Positions 48,645 to 61,890 of a DNA stretch of 64,000 bases are shown in pieces. A program made the position numbers and the translations under genes. The notes below the pieces were generated by a model. It did not search any database. It was not told where the DNA came from and saw nothing but the letters and a program-made list of their open reading frames with translations. The stretch is from Centropus unirufus (lineage: Eukaryota > Chordata > Aves > Cuculiformes > Centropidae). The stretch spans positions 867,663 through 931,662 of the forward strand of contig VYZI01000040.1 in NCBI GenBank assembly GCA_013397695.1, given 5' to 3'. Numbering within the stretch: the stretch's first letter is position 1; every line of letters begins with the position of its first letter.

Positions 48645-48665
48645 GAAGTCAATGGAGAACTCACA
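48645..48665 (+). repeat. AGTCAATGG-type repeat trace
   Basis: GAAGTCAATGGAGAACTCAC resembles the core of the fragments at 26340 and 44932. It is too short to assign alone. Confidence 0.2.
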
Positions 48666-49160
48666 TCAATATCAATGTTTTGGGGAGATTTGTTGCATTT
48701 ACCATGCCCACATAGACCAGTGATAGAGAACTGCATATGCCTGGAATACTTTTTCCATGAAAAGAGTAGTAAATATTACAGACAATATTACAGTAACAAA
48801 AGACTTCAGCAGTGATTTCCAAAAGTTCATGATGGGTTCCATTAATCATGAATGCACAACCTGTAATTATAATTTATAGTATAAACATTATTAGAATAAT
48901 ATTGTTTTGAGCTTTTTTTATTCCCACTTTTTACAGAGCTGAAATAATTAGTACATGTTGATGGAATCTAAACAAAAACCAAAACATTTGTACAGTGAAG
49001 AAAAAGATCGGTTCCATATACTATATTAAACTAACACTGATGAGCTTACAATTAATTTAGGACAACCTATTTGAAAAAAAACAAAACTATTGGGGTAAAA
49101 GAATTCTGTAAGTGGATTAATTATCTCTGTTGCTCAAAGAGGGGCTTAAAACCATTCAGT

Positions 49161-49183
49161 ATGGGATCCATAAATGATCCCAT
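49161..49183. repeat. perfect 8-bp inverted repeat with 7-base loop
   Basis: ATGGGATC at 49161-49168 pairs exactly with GATCCCAT at 49176-49183. Its role is unknown. Confidence 0.85.
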
Positions 49184-50709
49184 TGTTTTAAACTGTATCT
49201 CCTAGATGAAAATATGCTTCATATCTTGTGAATCATGTAAATCAGAACAGCAGGAGAGTCTCTTCATGGCTGAACACAGAAATTCAAAATCTGCAGCTAG
49301 TTCAGTGTATAGAAATTCACTCTGAAGATTGCATATCTCATCTGAGTCACAGGCTCATCGCTGCCTCCCATCCAATGCCTGGGTGCTGGTCTCCCCCTTC
49401 CCTGATAATGCATCTGCTGGTGTTGGACCCGATTGAGGTTTTTCATACACCCACAGTAAATGTTGATCCCAGCAGCCACTGGATTGAGGCGAAACAATCC
49501 GAGGGAATCTCAGGTAGCAGGAAGTCACACGGGTTTCCTGGAAACTTGGAAACTTGCCTGAGCACGAAAGCTTTGCAGAGTCACCTAAATTGACCCCAAA
49601 TGCCAAGTTCAAAGCCCAGTGACCACTGTCTTCGCAGCCAGCCAACTGAGCAGAAGGCAGAGCTGTATTCCATGGCCAAAATACATAATGGACCAAATCC
49701 ACATCCTATGTAAATAGGGAAATGACTGTAACACAGCTATGCTAATTGACTCTAATCAAGGCTCTGGGCCAAGAACTCAAAGGGCACTTCTACATGGCTC
49801 AAACCAGTGGTTTATTAGGGAACTCTGGGCAAGCTTCAAAATACTTTCTTATACGGCACAGTCCAGTTCCATATTGTGATATTAACTTGGCTCCCAGAAG
49901 CCCCTGAGACTGCCACTGAACTTGGCTACAGCACATCAGGAGTACAGATATGTATGTTACACAGATTTAACTGGTAATAGTAATACTGAGAGTTTGTGTA
50001 CCACCAAAGCAGCATGATTTTTTCCTTTTTTATTATTGTTGTTTTGGTAGGTTTTTTTCTTTTTATTTATGCTTGAAAAAAATAGATTGAAGCCTGGAAA
50101 ATATTTTTGCCACATGTTATTTTGATCATGCTCTTGTTAGAATATGCATTTACCTCTATTGTCTTCATTGTGCTGCCCATATCTAGCTGTTGACTACTGG
50201 AGTTGTTGGAAGGTTTGAAATCCTCAGTGAACTAAGTGACTAAAAATTACCATCTACATACCTGCAGTGATTCAGGTCTTTTCTTTGTAGATAGTTGGAT
50301 CAGCTGGTCGTGCACGGTCCTGCTGCTGATGGCAGCGGAAAGGCCACAGATGGAATGAGCTGCTTGCTGACGTCCCACTACATCTTCTTGTGCAGCAAAA
50401 CCAGTTGCAGCAAAGACTTGGTCATTGTTGGGAAAATTATAAGCATCTGGGAGGCAGTAGTTTAAATTTCTGTGACTTTCAATATGGCTCCTTTCAAAAG
50501 TAATGAAATAAACTGTGTCTGTACTTATGTATCTACAACACTGATATGCAGAGGGTTTCTATAAATCAGTGCTGGAGAATGGTCCTTTAAAGTTTGTCTT
50601 TTGGTCCCTTGAGAGGGAGCAATCCAGTGAGTTTATTTGTTTCATCCTGCTCAATGCTACTTGAAAGAAGACAAAATGTGGCAAGGAGCTCATTAAGAGA
50701 GAGAGATTG

Positions 50710-50860
50710 GATCTGTGTTAATATGCAAATGCTAATCCATTAGGACCCTGCTCATACACCAATCAATCAATTAACTCATCTGTCTCTGTATTGCTCATTA
50801 TCTGAAAAATGCTTTTAATCATTTTGCTATGCATTAATTAATAGCATGCCTGGTTAAAAG
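50710..50860. promoter_or_regulatory. candidate distal enhancer (octamer and homeodomain-like motifs)
   Basis: Within 150 bases there is a perfect octamer ATGCAAAT (50723-50730), GCTAATCC and ATTAG just after it, CCAATCAATCAATTAA (PBX/HOX-like, about 50759-50773) and GCATTAATTAAT (50831-50842) framed by TGCTAT...ATAGCA. The density exceeds what I noticed elsewhere in the window and no repeat is present. Function is inferred from motifs only; conservation could not be checked. Confidence 0.35.
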
Positions 50861-51504
50861 GAAAAAAAAGAAATTTAGTGTTCCTTTGGGCTTACATGTA
50901 CAAATATTTAGTATTCATCTGTGATTCCATGATTAAGATGTATCATGTAGCCAAAGATAACACAGGGATTTACAGAAGCCAAGATACAGGGCAATTTGAT
51001 TTTATATCAGCTATTTCATATACATCTTTTGTCAAGCATTGGATAGAATAAACCACTATATGCAATATATTTATACAAAATAAATTCAGAATTTCAGAAA
51101 AAGAAAACAAGAGGACAAAACGTTTTTTTTCCTTCTGCTGTTTAAGAGGTATCTGTGGGCCAAAACAGTTGCAAATGAGGACAACCCACCTACTTAAAAA
51201 AAATACAACAGGAGATACAAATTTGGTATTCCAAATTCAATGGGATAGCAATAGACAGAAATGTTCCAGATGGAACCAGATTTTCTAAACAATAGCAGCT
51301 TTCTATTAAAAAAAAAATAATGGTATCAGATGAGGATGGAAATGCTTCACAATAACGGGAAGAAAATTCCCTGGGCAATAGATGTGCAGCGGAATAGGCA
51401 ATTTGAAATTGATAGAAGTATGTGGAAATATTTGTGAATAGGATGAGCTGAGCTTCCTGAATGTCCTAGAAGTCAGGGAGCATTATTTTACAAATGCTGT
51501 ATGC

Positions 51505-51770
51505 TAGAGTCTGAGGATGTTGTAGAAAAAGGAGGAGCAGCAGTCAAGGTGAGAGGAGAGTGATATACATGAGAATTTAAACAAAGGTGACAGTTGCAGA
51601 GAGTGTCTGAGGCAGATTAATAGACACAGGAAAAATAGGAGCTGAGGAAAGTGGAGGATCAAGGATGAAATGAAGGTGAAAAAGAGGTAAAGCCAAATGT
51701 GAAGCCTGGTTTTGAAAGAGTCAAGAGTGATGGTAAGGGGCAAATGCATGTTCCTCTGCTGCATGCAGAA
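51505..51770 (+). repeat. possible ancient LINE remnant, purine-rich
   Basis: GAGGATGTTGTAGAAAAAGG, GCAGTCAAGGTGAGAGGAGA and AGGAGCTGAGGAAAGTGGAG follow the style of a gttgcagtagtcaagg.gagagatgat-type LINE 3' region seen in vertebrate genomes. Purine bias makes chance resemblance likely. Confidence 0.25.
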
Positions 51771-53323
51771 GTCTATTTCTCTCCTTCAGATGAATATGGC
51801 TTTTACGCAGATGACTAATCCCATTAATTTCATTTTCTTTCATCTCAGCCATTGAATTCAGACACTCTATACCTGAATACAAGCTCACAGATGCAATGAT
51901 TTGCAGGCTCAGTGTTCAGTCTGACCTAGCAGCCGATTTCTAAACTGCTCCAGAGCATAATCCTTGTCCCTGTGTCAAAGAGGCTTTGGTGCCATTTGCA
52001 TAACTATGAATGAACTGCTTCTCTCTTTCATTGCAGCCTTCTTCATGCGACCATTACCAGAGTGATCTCTGTGTCCTGGGACAAAGAGAAATGCATTGCT
52101 GCTCCAGCCTTTGCATTTGCTGCCTGCTCTATCTAAGGAGACTAGGAAAAGCCATGTATTGTGGACTACTAATTCTCTGCACACATCTGCCTTGCTAAGT
52201 ATGGTCCATCAAGCTCAAATTGCAGTGTTTGTCCATTCGAAATCTTGAAGCTTTTACTGTAGCAGGAGGAAAATGACTGATCCTCTCACTGAAAGGGTTG
52301 TTTTCCAAAATATTACTCTACTGAAGTTTTCTAGGAACATCATTACTTTCACAGATAAAGCATTAAGCTACATTTTATTAATCCATATCTGCTGCGCAAC
52401 GTGCATACAGGGTCGAAATGTTAGTTACAGTGGTGAAAAAAAAGCCTTATTTTTATTTTGCTTCAGCTAATACTATTTTTTTTCTTTCTGATTTTTGTGA
52501 GTTGTGTTTTTATGTTCTATTTTGGGAGGATATTTGAGAATCTGCTCAAAAGCAGCATGGAGTAGCAAAATAAGCAGTGGGCAGAACCTCACCATTTATA
52601 ACTTAGGTCATGCCATTTATTTACTATTTATTACTCATGTTATTTTCTCTTCATAATATTAATATAATTTGTTTTTGCTTCACCATGATGGTCTTTTTAG
52701 ATACAAAACTCAGCTTGTCCCTTTCTTGGATAATGTTTATTCTGAAGCTTCTGCAAACAGAACCAGAAGAATGGTACACAAATACAGACAAATGTAGTCC
52801 CTTCTTCAACTCACCCTCCATGCAGGTAGTGGAGCTGGAAATACATAAGTACTGCTGGCAAGTGAGACCTCTAGAAATGCCAAAGCAAAATTTTTATTTT
52901 GGGGGTGGAACCTATAGTTACAATAGACCTACCTGAATAATTAAACTTGTCCTCAAACCTACTGTATATCATATAACACTCACAATATACCAGGCTTTGA
53001 GAAGAACTGGTTAGAATATTTGTAAGTATATAATACTTAAACTGAAATCTTTTAGCTGATTTGGTTTTGAAAAATTTACAGAGAGTAAGAGAAGAAAAAA
53101 TTATTTTTCTTCAGCATTTTAATATAAAAATGAATGGAAACCGATTTCTGCAAGAAATGTCACTTGTAAAAACATAGAACACTTTTATTTCTAAAAAAAT
53201 ACTTCAACTGAAAATATTTGACCAGCTCTAATTTTGAACATTATAGAAACACCGTGCCTTTCCCTGTTGTAGGAGGTGGAGTTTTCTAGCAGCAGTCATG
53301 GGGACAGTGTGAGTAACCTCCTC

Positions 53324-53343
53324 TGGAAAGCCATGGAAAGCCA
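53324..53343 (+). repeat. 10-bp tandem duplication
   Basis: TGGAAAGCCA is repeated exactly head to tail. Confidence 0.9.
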
Positions 53344-55992
53344 CCATCCTAATGTGACAGGAGACGGCTACAAGATTTGGGAATAATTTTATTTTTTAAA
53401 AGCCATCATTAACTCACTCACAGGAAGGACAAACAAGTCATTGTGGCAATGGCCCACCTGAAAGCCCTGGCACTCACTCCTTACTCTACCTCTGTGCTCT
53501 GGGTCTCAGACTAAAACATTCTCAGAGTCTTAAATTCCGAGCCATTTTTATTTTAATTTACTGTCCATAAATTGGGAGTTTTAACACTGGCCTATTTCAC
53601 ATAGAGTATCAAGTGGAAAAGACCATGTGATATCGGTGGAGTTTTATGGCTACAAAAGCTGAAAAAACATACAAGATCCTGTTCCTAAGGAATATTAAAC
53701 AGGAATTCTGGGGGCAGAGGAGATACTGTGTTCAACAGCATCTCAAATTCTGGTAGACACGAAGGAAATGAATAAACTGGGACCCATTCATCTCAGTACC
53801 ACTTAAAAGATTTGGACACTGAGTTCTCACTGGGACAGGGCAAATATTAGTAATGGAAGTTTTGTTTTCAAGGCATTAAACAGGAAATTCCAAACAATGG
53901 AAAACTTTAAACATTCAATCTTGCACCAGGCCATAAATGTATTTCCTTTCATATGTATTTTTTGTAGATATGAAAAGAGTAAAAATATTTATTGCCTTTT
54001 TTCAGTGGTAAAGACAACATTTTTTTCAAGTCATAGGCGTTTGGTCCTGGGATATGTTTATATGTAGGTGAGGCCAGATAGGCTGAAGATTTTATGGGTT
54101 TGTGTAGAAGATGTAGAAATTGCATAGCTCTCTGTGCCAATCTCCTCTGCATTCTTGGGAAGAGAGAACTGCAGAACTAAGCACTTCTGACACTTGAAGA
54201 ATTCACCAAGAGACATTCGCCTAACCCTGTGATTGCTTCTATCTGTGCATATAAACATACTGTAAATCATTATGGTATGGGAAGTTGTCTCCTTGCATTG
54301 ATTGCAGATAACAGATGACATTTTAAACAAGAGAAAAATGAAGTCCTCCTGCTTCTGACATTTTCACCACTTCTTTTCTTTACTAATTTTCAATGTCAGA
54401 GACAGTTTGTGCCAAAGTGCTAAAGTGTTTCTCCCATAGATTTGCAAAGTGAATTAAGCCATCCATCCATCTCCTCTGAACGGTGTATTGATATGCCCCT
54501 TGCTGTTCATGAGGGATGGGAGAAACAGCTTTTCAGAGGCATGGTACTTGTGATTATAGTCAAGAATTAACAGGCCACTGGTTTTCAGAAGACTTGTATC
54601 CTTACTTAGAATTTTGCCTTATGTCTCTGATAAAGTAATAACTCACAGTTCAAAGCTGAGACATTCTCCTCTTAGCACATTGTCTTGTACCACAGGTCCC
54701 TCCCTTCCCCTTGCTTTATCTCACAAAACTCTTTGACAAGGTTGTTACCAGAGGTTGAGATAAAAAACTGAACATACAATAATGAAAGGCCTGCACCTTT
54801 CAAACTCACCTCCCTTTCAGTCACTGTCTTCACATTGTCCTCAGGAAATCTCCTCAGCATGTATTTGTCTTCCAGATCCACTATCCTACATGAGTGTCCC
54901 ATAAGAAATACAAAAATCAGAAAAAATTCCTGCTTGATGGAGCTATAAAATCGCTAGCCCTGAGTCATCAAAAATGGTGATGAAGATTTCCTGAAACAGG
55001 AAATCTTACCAAAAAAAAGTAAGTATGTAAGTAAAAGTGAATCTGTATTAAACTCTTAATACATTCCTATTTTCAGGGCTCCCATGTTCACCTTTTCCAG
55101 TTTTAATTCATAAACTGGGGTTAGAATATTCTTTGACAAAAATAAAGATCCTATTCTTTTCCCATGACTCCAGGAACTGCAATTTGAAAAAGGCTTTCCC
55201 CAGCACCTCCACGTACTGTGATATCTTTATAGATATATTCCAGTCATGACCACTAACTTCAATGCTCTGTTTTAAAAAAGGTGATTCATGCCACAATTCT
55301 CAGGAGTGGCTTTGAAGAATGAAGTGCTTTTGAATAGACACAGGGGCTTATAATGTTATGAAAAGTTGTTTCTCGTAAGTAATTTTTTGGGAAGGAACTA
55401 AAAATAGTCGCACATAGCAAGAGCGAGACAATCTACATTTATGTGTATGGATCTTTTTTAAGAAACACCATAAGCCCAAAACAAATGAACAGAGGGGTTG
55501 GAGGTTAGAATCTTCTTCTGTTATTTCTAGAGGGTCCCTCTTAGCACCCAGTGCCTGCTCAAGCAAAGTGTCTAAACAGTGATGAAATGCTTTGCTGAAT
55601 CACACCTTTCAAGATTATTTGCTGGTAATTAAAGTTTTGTTTAGTTTCTTCATGGAGATACTGGATCCCACTGTCATAATTACACTTTCCTGCTGAGCCT
55701 CATTTGTAGAGCCAGATAAATCATATCCCTGATTCTTTTGGTCTGGTCTAGGCCTTCAAGTCTTAATCTTATCCCTTTCCCTATCTCCAATAACCACAGC
55801 AATGTAATTTTGGTTAAGCACTTAACTTGATTGCCTGTTTTTGAGTGAAATTCACTGCTGGAAATTTTCTGTGGTAGGGCCAAACCACAAAAGAGTAAAG
55901 AAGTCCATGCGGCTGTGTTGGTTCTAGAGATGTCTTGAACGAAGTTGTCCCGCAACCCAACTCCCATTCAATTTATCTGCAGATCTGGCTGA

Positions 55993-56026
55993 AGCCCCCA
56001 ACATAGCCCCAACACAGCCCCAACAT
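55993..56026 (+). repeat. three-copy 11-bp minisatellite-like repeat
   Basis: Three head-to-tail units of AGCCCCAACAY lie at 55993-56004 (one extra C), 56005-56015 and 56016-56026. It is a short array that may vary in copy number between individuals. Confidence 0.9.
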
Positions 56027-59000
56027 ACGGAGTTTTCCTGGATAGTTTTGACCCCACCATGAAATCAGTAATGTTTTGACAGGGTTTTTTAAAGAAAGCC
56101 AAGCCAATATTTTAACACACTGCAAATATGAAACATGGAGTAGGAAAAGACCATGGGATCAAGAAATATCTTCAGTTGAAAAAACTTTTGCTTAAAAATA
56201 ATCTTAGAGGCATTTATATTGCTTAAATTAAAACCCTGTTAAATAAGAGCAGTGACTACAATGAATCAGTGAGAAGTCCAAGATTTTTGTTAGCAGGTTG
56301 TAGCCCATAGTGACGGTGGACTGATTAATACTGAAACTGCCTCCAGCAAAGGGATCCTATGTCAGAAGAGACCTGCGCATTAGTCACAGAGGTCAAGAGG
56401 CCAAGAGCACTTTCAGCTGTGCAGTTTCAGTCTGACAGTAGGTCAAATTGTACAAGCTTGGAAATGAAAAGGAGAGAGTTTCACCTGGCTTGGGAAGTTT
56501 AAGATTGTAACATACAAAACAAGACTAGAATAATTTCAACAGTTCCCATCTTGTTAGCTATGCAACAGGATCTAAATACTATGATTTCAGAAAAGGTTGT
56601 TTTGTTGGCTTTTGAAAAAACATTTACCTCTACACTCCTTGCCCTCTCCCCTTTTCTCGCCTTTCGTAAATCTTTCACAATCAAGATACTTTTCTCATTA
56701 CAGTTGCTGTGTCTGACATTAAAAAATGTTTTAAAATTCATAGCACATATCTTGATGTTAAACTTTGCTCAATAATAGACCATTAGCTTACTTGCTGCAT
56801 GACTCCCTGAATACTCTGTTCCAGTAAATATAACAAACTCATGATAATTACTATGTGTAACGTGTTTGCATTCAAACATGACCTTGAACTTACTTCTCAA
56901 ACATTTCAGAAATGTCAGCTATGATGATGATCTTTGTTCATTACTGAAAGGAGTTTCTAGGTCTGAATTGTGCAACACACATTTATATCTATTAAAAATG
57001 GCACAGTAGAGCTATTTTTATTGTTTTAAACTTTTAAAACGCTTTTAAATCTCGGTAGCCCTCTGAGTCATGCGATCCTGTGACCATCTTGGCACTTTTC
57101 CAATCTAAGAGTCTATTAAAAGCTTTGACAAAAGAAACCTTAGTTTATTTCAGAAGCAATGACAAGGCCAACCCATACACTTACTAACAACCTGCTAAAA
57201 ATGACATCGGTATATCGCAGTACATTTTCCTAAGAGGTATAAAGACCTAATATAAAAAAAAACAAATTATATTGTTTTGTGCAGAAATTAATATGAATCA
57301 GTGTTCGTCTGCCTGGGTAAACATCCCCTGCAAGTGAAGGCAATACAGTGATATAAACCCTGCCTTTTTAATAATCTGATCTTGCTATTGGTCCCTCAGT
57401 TCCAGCTGGATCAGCCTCTCTGCAATGAATGTGACAGCTCAGCGGTGCGCTCCCCTGCCTTGGGTTTGCCACCTTCTGTGGCAGGAGGGTTGCTGGAGCA
57501 CAGGACAGACTGCCACCTCGGTTCTGCAGAGCCACGGTATCTTGGTTCCCTGTCTTGGGTTTAGGCAGTGAGATAAGTAGGCTACAACTGACCAAATAGT
57601 TAAGGCAACTTGTCATAGGACAGAAAACATTTCAGCATGAGTTCCCATGATGGTGAAAACACTCAGTGGCTGAAGTTTCCTGCCCTCTAGTAGATGACAA
57701 TGACCTTTAACTTACAGCTGATAAGTGACCCTCACCTACACCATGGTCTGTAATCATTTAATGGCTTTGCTCCCAGTGGAAAAAAAGACCCAGTTCTCAT
57801 AAGGAAGAAATTGGCTTTGGAAACTGGTGTGATGCAAAACCTAAGTGACTGCCTCCAAACCAGAACATGATACTATCTCAGCTGGAGCTGCCTGTATTCA
57901 GGGGATGGCAAGATTCCTTCCCTACTTCTATCAGTGTATCTTGCCCAAATACAGCATTCATGAAGAGTTAAAATTACAGAGTCTCTGTCCTTGTGCTAAA
58001 AGCAGCAGCCAGTTCTACCTCCCTGATGCCTGTTTGTTTCCAAAGCAGTGAGACTGCTTTTAATAACAAAGTGAAAGTGACACTGGTGCCAGTCATTTGT
58101 ATTTCCTCACGCACACTTACATTCAGCTTCTCCCATGTCTTTCCTAAATTAGGCACCGTCCACATTAGAATTCAAGCTATGCCAGCCACAGCTATGTTTA
58201 AATGTGGCTGCATACTAGTACAATTCCAGCATACCATTTCTGACCACAAGGGAACAAGAATTTTTAAAGTGTTGTTGCTGTTTCCCTTCCCTCCCAAAGC
58301 AGTGTAAGCTGCACTGTGCTGCTCATGGCAGATCAGGTCTCAGTCAATATAAATTGTATGGTTTTGGTGAAGCCATATGTATTTTTCCCTGTCTAGACAC
58401 TGCCTATGTTTTGCTAGATAGGCTACGTGGACTGTGATGTGATACCACTGTTATTCTGGCAGGCAGAAAACACATGAGTCCTGTTGCTGAGTTCATTACT
58501 GGAGGATGCTCAGATCTTTTGGGGAGAGATGCAGAATGCCATGAAAAGAAAACCCTTTGGGACCGAAAGCATTGCATGAGAACTCTGTCAAACAGGAATA
58601 ACAGGAAAACCTCCCCTCATAGCATCGCAGTAGCAGGACTATTCCTTCCTCTTCAGAGGTTAAATGCTTCAATTACAGCTAAAAAGGTATTAAGACAACC
58701 TTTTGAGTAAGAATCCTCAAAAACATGTTGTGAATGTGGTGCTGTGGATGCTCCTTGCTTTATATTACAGTCTGGAAACGGAGATTCTAGGTAACACTTT
58801 GATTCGACTTGAATCAGTCACTCTGTGGATCAATGTGCCAGTGTAAAATGGACCCACATAACGATGATTCAACTTGGTGGAGAATTCAGCACTTTAGAAT
58901 TCTTTTTGAAGAGCCATTACATGCTGGCTTCACATCGTGATGGACAAGGTACTGCCCTGCAATTCACAAAGTAGCAACGCAACAACTGCATTTTCAGCTT

Positions 59001-61228
59001 CTCAAATACAGTCTGGTCCAAAACTTGATGTCTCAGAGCTGGGATGGGGACTAGAATTCATCAATCTGACTGGAAGTCATCTATTAGTTTGCTTATTGCT
59101 ATTCATTGAATGGTAGAATCACTTTCGTAATGCAAATTCAGGTTTAAATCCTTGACTATACCTTAGCTCATATGGCTAAAAACCAGGCTGTGGTTCACAT
59201 TTAAAGTCACCAGTAGACCTCTATGTTACAGAAAATACATTCTTGACTCCTTACGGTGAGAAACAAATTACAATTTAAAATAGAAAACTGCTATTTTTTT
59301 TTCTGTCACCTCAGGAATGGCAGCCCAGAAACTGCCATAATTGTATTTCTGATGGGGCAGAAAATGCAGTTTTTCAGACAGGAAAAATACATGTTTATAT
59401 CCTTAAAAATACCGTTTTTCCAAAAGATCATGGAAGATTTTAAGGGAAAAGTATATCAAGTTTCAAATAGGAAACTATCTTGAAAGACCTGATACTGGGC
59501 TCTTCTACCCAGGTCCATATGTACATACGCACCCAGTATTAGTGAGTTGTGTGAAAGGGAAAATGCATTCGCTGCGCACACTGCCGAGTATGATGGCATT
59601 TCTGTGTAGAATCTGAGAAAGGCAATATTGGTAAAGGGAAGAATAATGCTTGTTTCTTGATTAAGGAGGTGGATTCACACCCAGGAAATCAGTCTGAGCA
59701 ACAAACTTACTCACTGGTGTTGAGTAAGTCACTTCAGTAAGGACTTTGGGAAGCCACTAATACTGCACAAATGGATACAATAAAAACTGTGAACCTAATA
59801 GCTTTTTGCCCCTGACCTCTCAGTAACTTCCCTCTGCTTTTGGTCTACCACTGTCCCGGCAGAGCACTCATCGTCCCGTGTCTCATTGCTCTTCTGCCTG
59901 GCTCTGCTGATTTGAAGGTTCCTTGCTGGTGGCCGGCAGGGATTACTACAACCATGCAAGCTGAATGAGGGCTAAGGGGCTGCCCATGGTCGCTGTTTCA
60001 TAGAGGATGGAAATCTGGTGGGTGCAAAGTGCTCTTGAGTGAGAAATACTGCTTTTGATTCACCTAATAGACATTTACCATTTGAATAAAAAAAAGCAAA
60101 AGTACATGACTGAAAGTCTCACAGGATAGAAGCCTTTAATGGGAAAGAATCTCGGGCTTCAATTAACATACTACCTCAAAAATCTCATGATCAAAAATTG
60201 AAATAATTAATTAGACCTACCTCATTTTTATACCTGCTAAGAACTTGACCCTCTACCACTATCAGAAGAAATCTTCAGTCAGATGTTATGCTTCTTTATA
60301 AAGTGTTGCAAAGCCTTTGAGGGACTATTGGATGGCAAATTTCAGTGCTTTGGGCCATCTTTAATTTAAGAGAATAGTTGTGGAATTAAAGAGTGTGTGA
60401 CATACATTTGAGTAGTGCTAATTCTGTCTCCCTATAGAAAAAAAATATCTTTGTTTAATGGGAATGACAATAGCCGTATGTGGACTAATATGTTTTTGGG
60501 GTATGTGATGGTGTTTTTATTTTTCAAATAGAAATATATTCTTTGGATTAATGGTATTTCAATCTTCAATATGCCCTTGCTATACCCGTGTTTGGATGAA
60601 AAGAATACGATTGCCTTCTAATAAGTTGTTATACTGCTGCAGGCACAGCTTCTTACCACAGGTTTGCCACAGGAACCATGATTCACACTATCATGTGTTC
60701 TGGACTACGTAAAATTACAGTTATTAAGCTGTTCCAAGAAAGACAAAGCTCTTAAAAAAATCAGCACATCCTGCAGTGCCTCAACGGTTTTACAAGCGTG
60801 TCAGGTACCTCATCCCTTCCACCCACACTGCCACAAATCCAGACAGGCATTTTTATAGGGTCAGGTCCAGAGCTATATCCTGCAACAATCTTTTTTGACC
60901 CATTCATCCTTAAAAAATGTTCTTCTTTATTCTCTCTCTAGTTTTCTTTTTTCTTTTCACCTTCAAGATTTTTTACTGCTGCTTAACATTTTGTGTTTGC
61001 ACTTGCCTAACACTATCTCAGTGTTCCTAGCTCTCTTTTCTCTTTAGCTTCTTGACAACCATACTTTCTCTTCAAACTTCCCCCTACACTATGACCAGTG
61101 TGCATCCAAATTGCAGAACTGGGTCTTACTATAGGATAAACTGATATCCAACAGAGACAGATTTGGGCTTCACTTATTGTCAGTCTTGACAGTATGTTGA
61201 ATCCAGCAAATACTCAGCCACTTTTTGG

Positions 61229-61324
61229 GAAAAAAAAAGAAAAAAAGAAAATTTAGAAAACCTTATTGTATTGGGCAGTGTTTGTTGGGTTTTTTGTTTT
61301 ATTTTTTGTTTTGTTTTTTTTTTT
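61229..61324. repeat. A-rich then T-rich low-complexity pair
   Basis: A-runs with single G (61229-61260) are followed about 20 bases later by T-runs with single G (61281-61324). The two arms could pair loosely. It may mark two old retroposon tails in opposite orientation or simple slippage. Confidence 0.65.
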
Positions 61325-61739
61325 AATGGGTGTGCCTGTCACGCTGGGGCCTGCAGCTTAAAATAAATAAAATCCTGGGATAACTGTGCTGGCTAATTTG
61401 TGAGATAAGCCTTTTATGTTGGGGATTTTGTCCAGACAAAGTGAACAGGCTGGAGAGCTGAATATGCAAGCAAACCACTTACTTTGCCTCTTGCATCACA
61501 CACACACATAACTAATAGGTTAATCATCAATGTTCAAACACAGTTACCAGATATGATGCCAGAAATAACTTCTGTCTCTGTTATTTTTGTTGACTTAAGA
61601 TATTTCTTCACTTTGACCTCAAGTTTCTAACCCTCATTCACTTTTGGTTTTGAAATCAGTGGACAGATCAAGAGTTTTATAAAACCCTTCCTCCTCTGAC
61701 TTCGCTTTTGTATGAAATATCCCTCTGATACGTCAAGCA

Positions 61740-61890
61740 TTTCTGTTGGCTATTAACTTTCACTTAACAGACTATGAATTAATTTACCACGCTGACATGG
61801 GCAGTCTGAGGCGCAGCATGAGTCACAACTCATGTTATAATTTGTTCAATTATATCCCAGTCATTTGAGCTAATTGAGTCAAATGATACA
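61740..61890. promoter_or_regulatory. candidate distal element with AP-1-like sites in an inverted repeat
   Basis: CATGAGT (61817-61823) and ACTCATG (61828-61834) form a perfect 7-bp inverted repeat around CACA. The left arm makes a consensus AP-1 site TGAGTCA (61819-61825). A further TTGAGTCAAA lies near 61875 and AATTAATT-type sites near 61780. The motifs suggest a stress- or growth-responsive enhancer, but this is inference. Confidence 0.35.
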
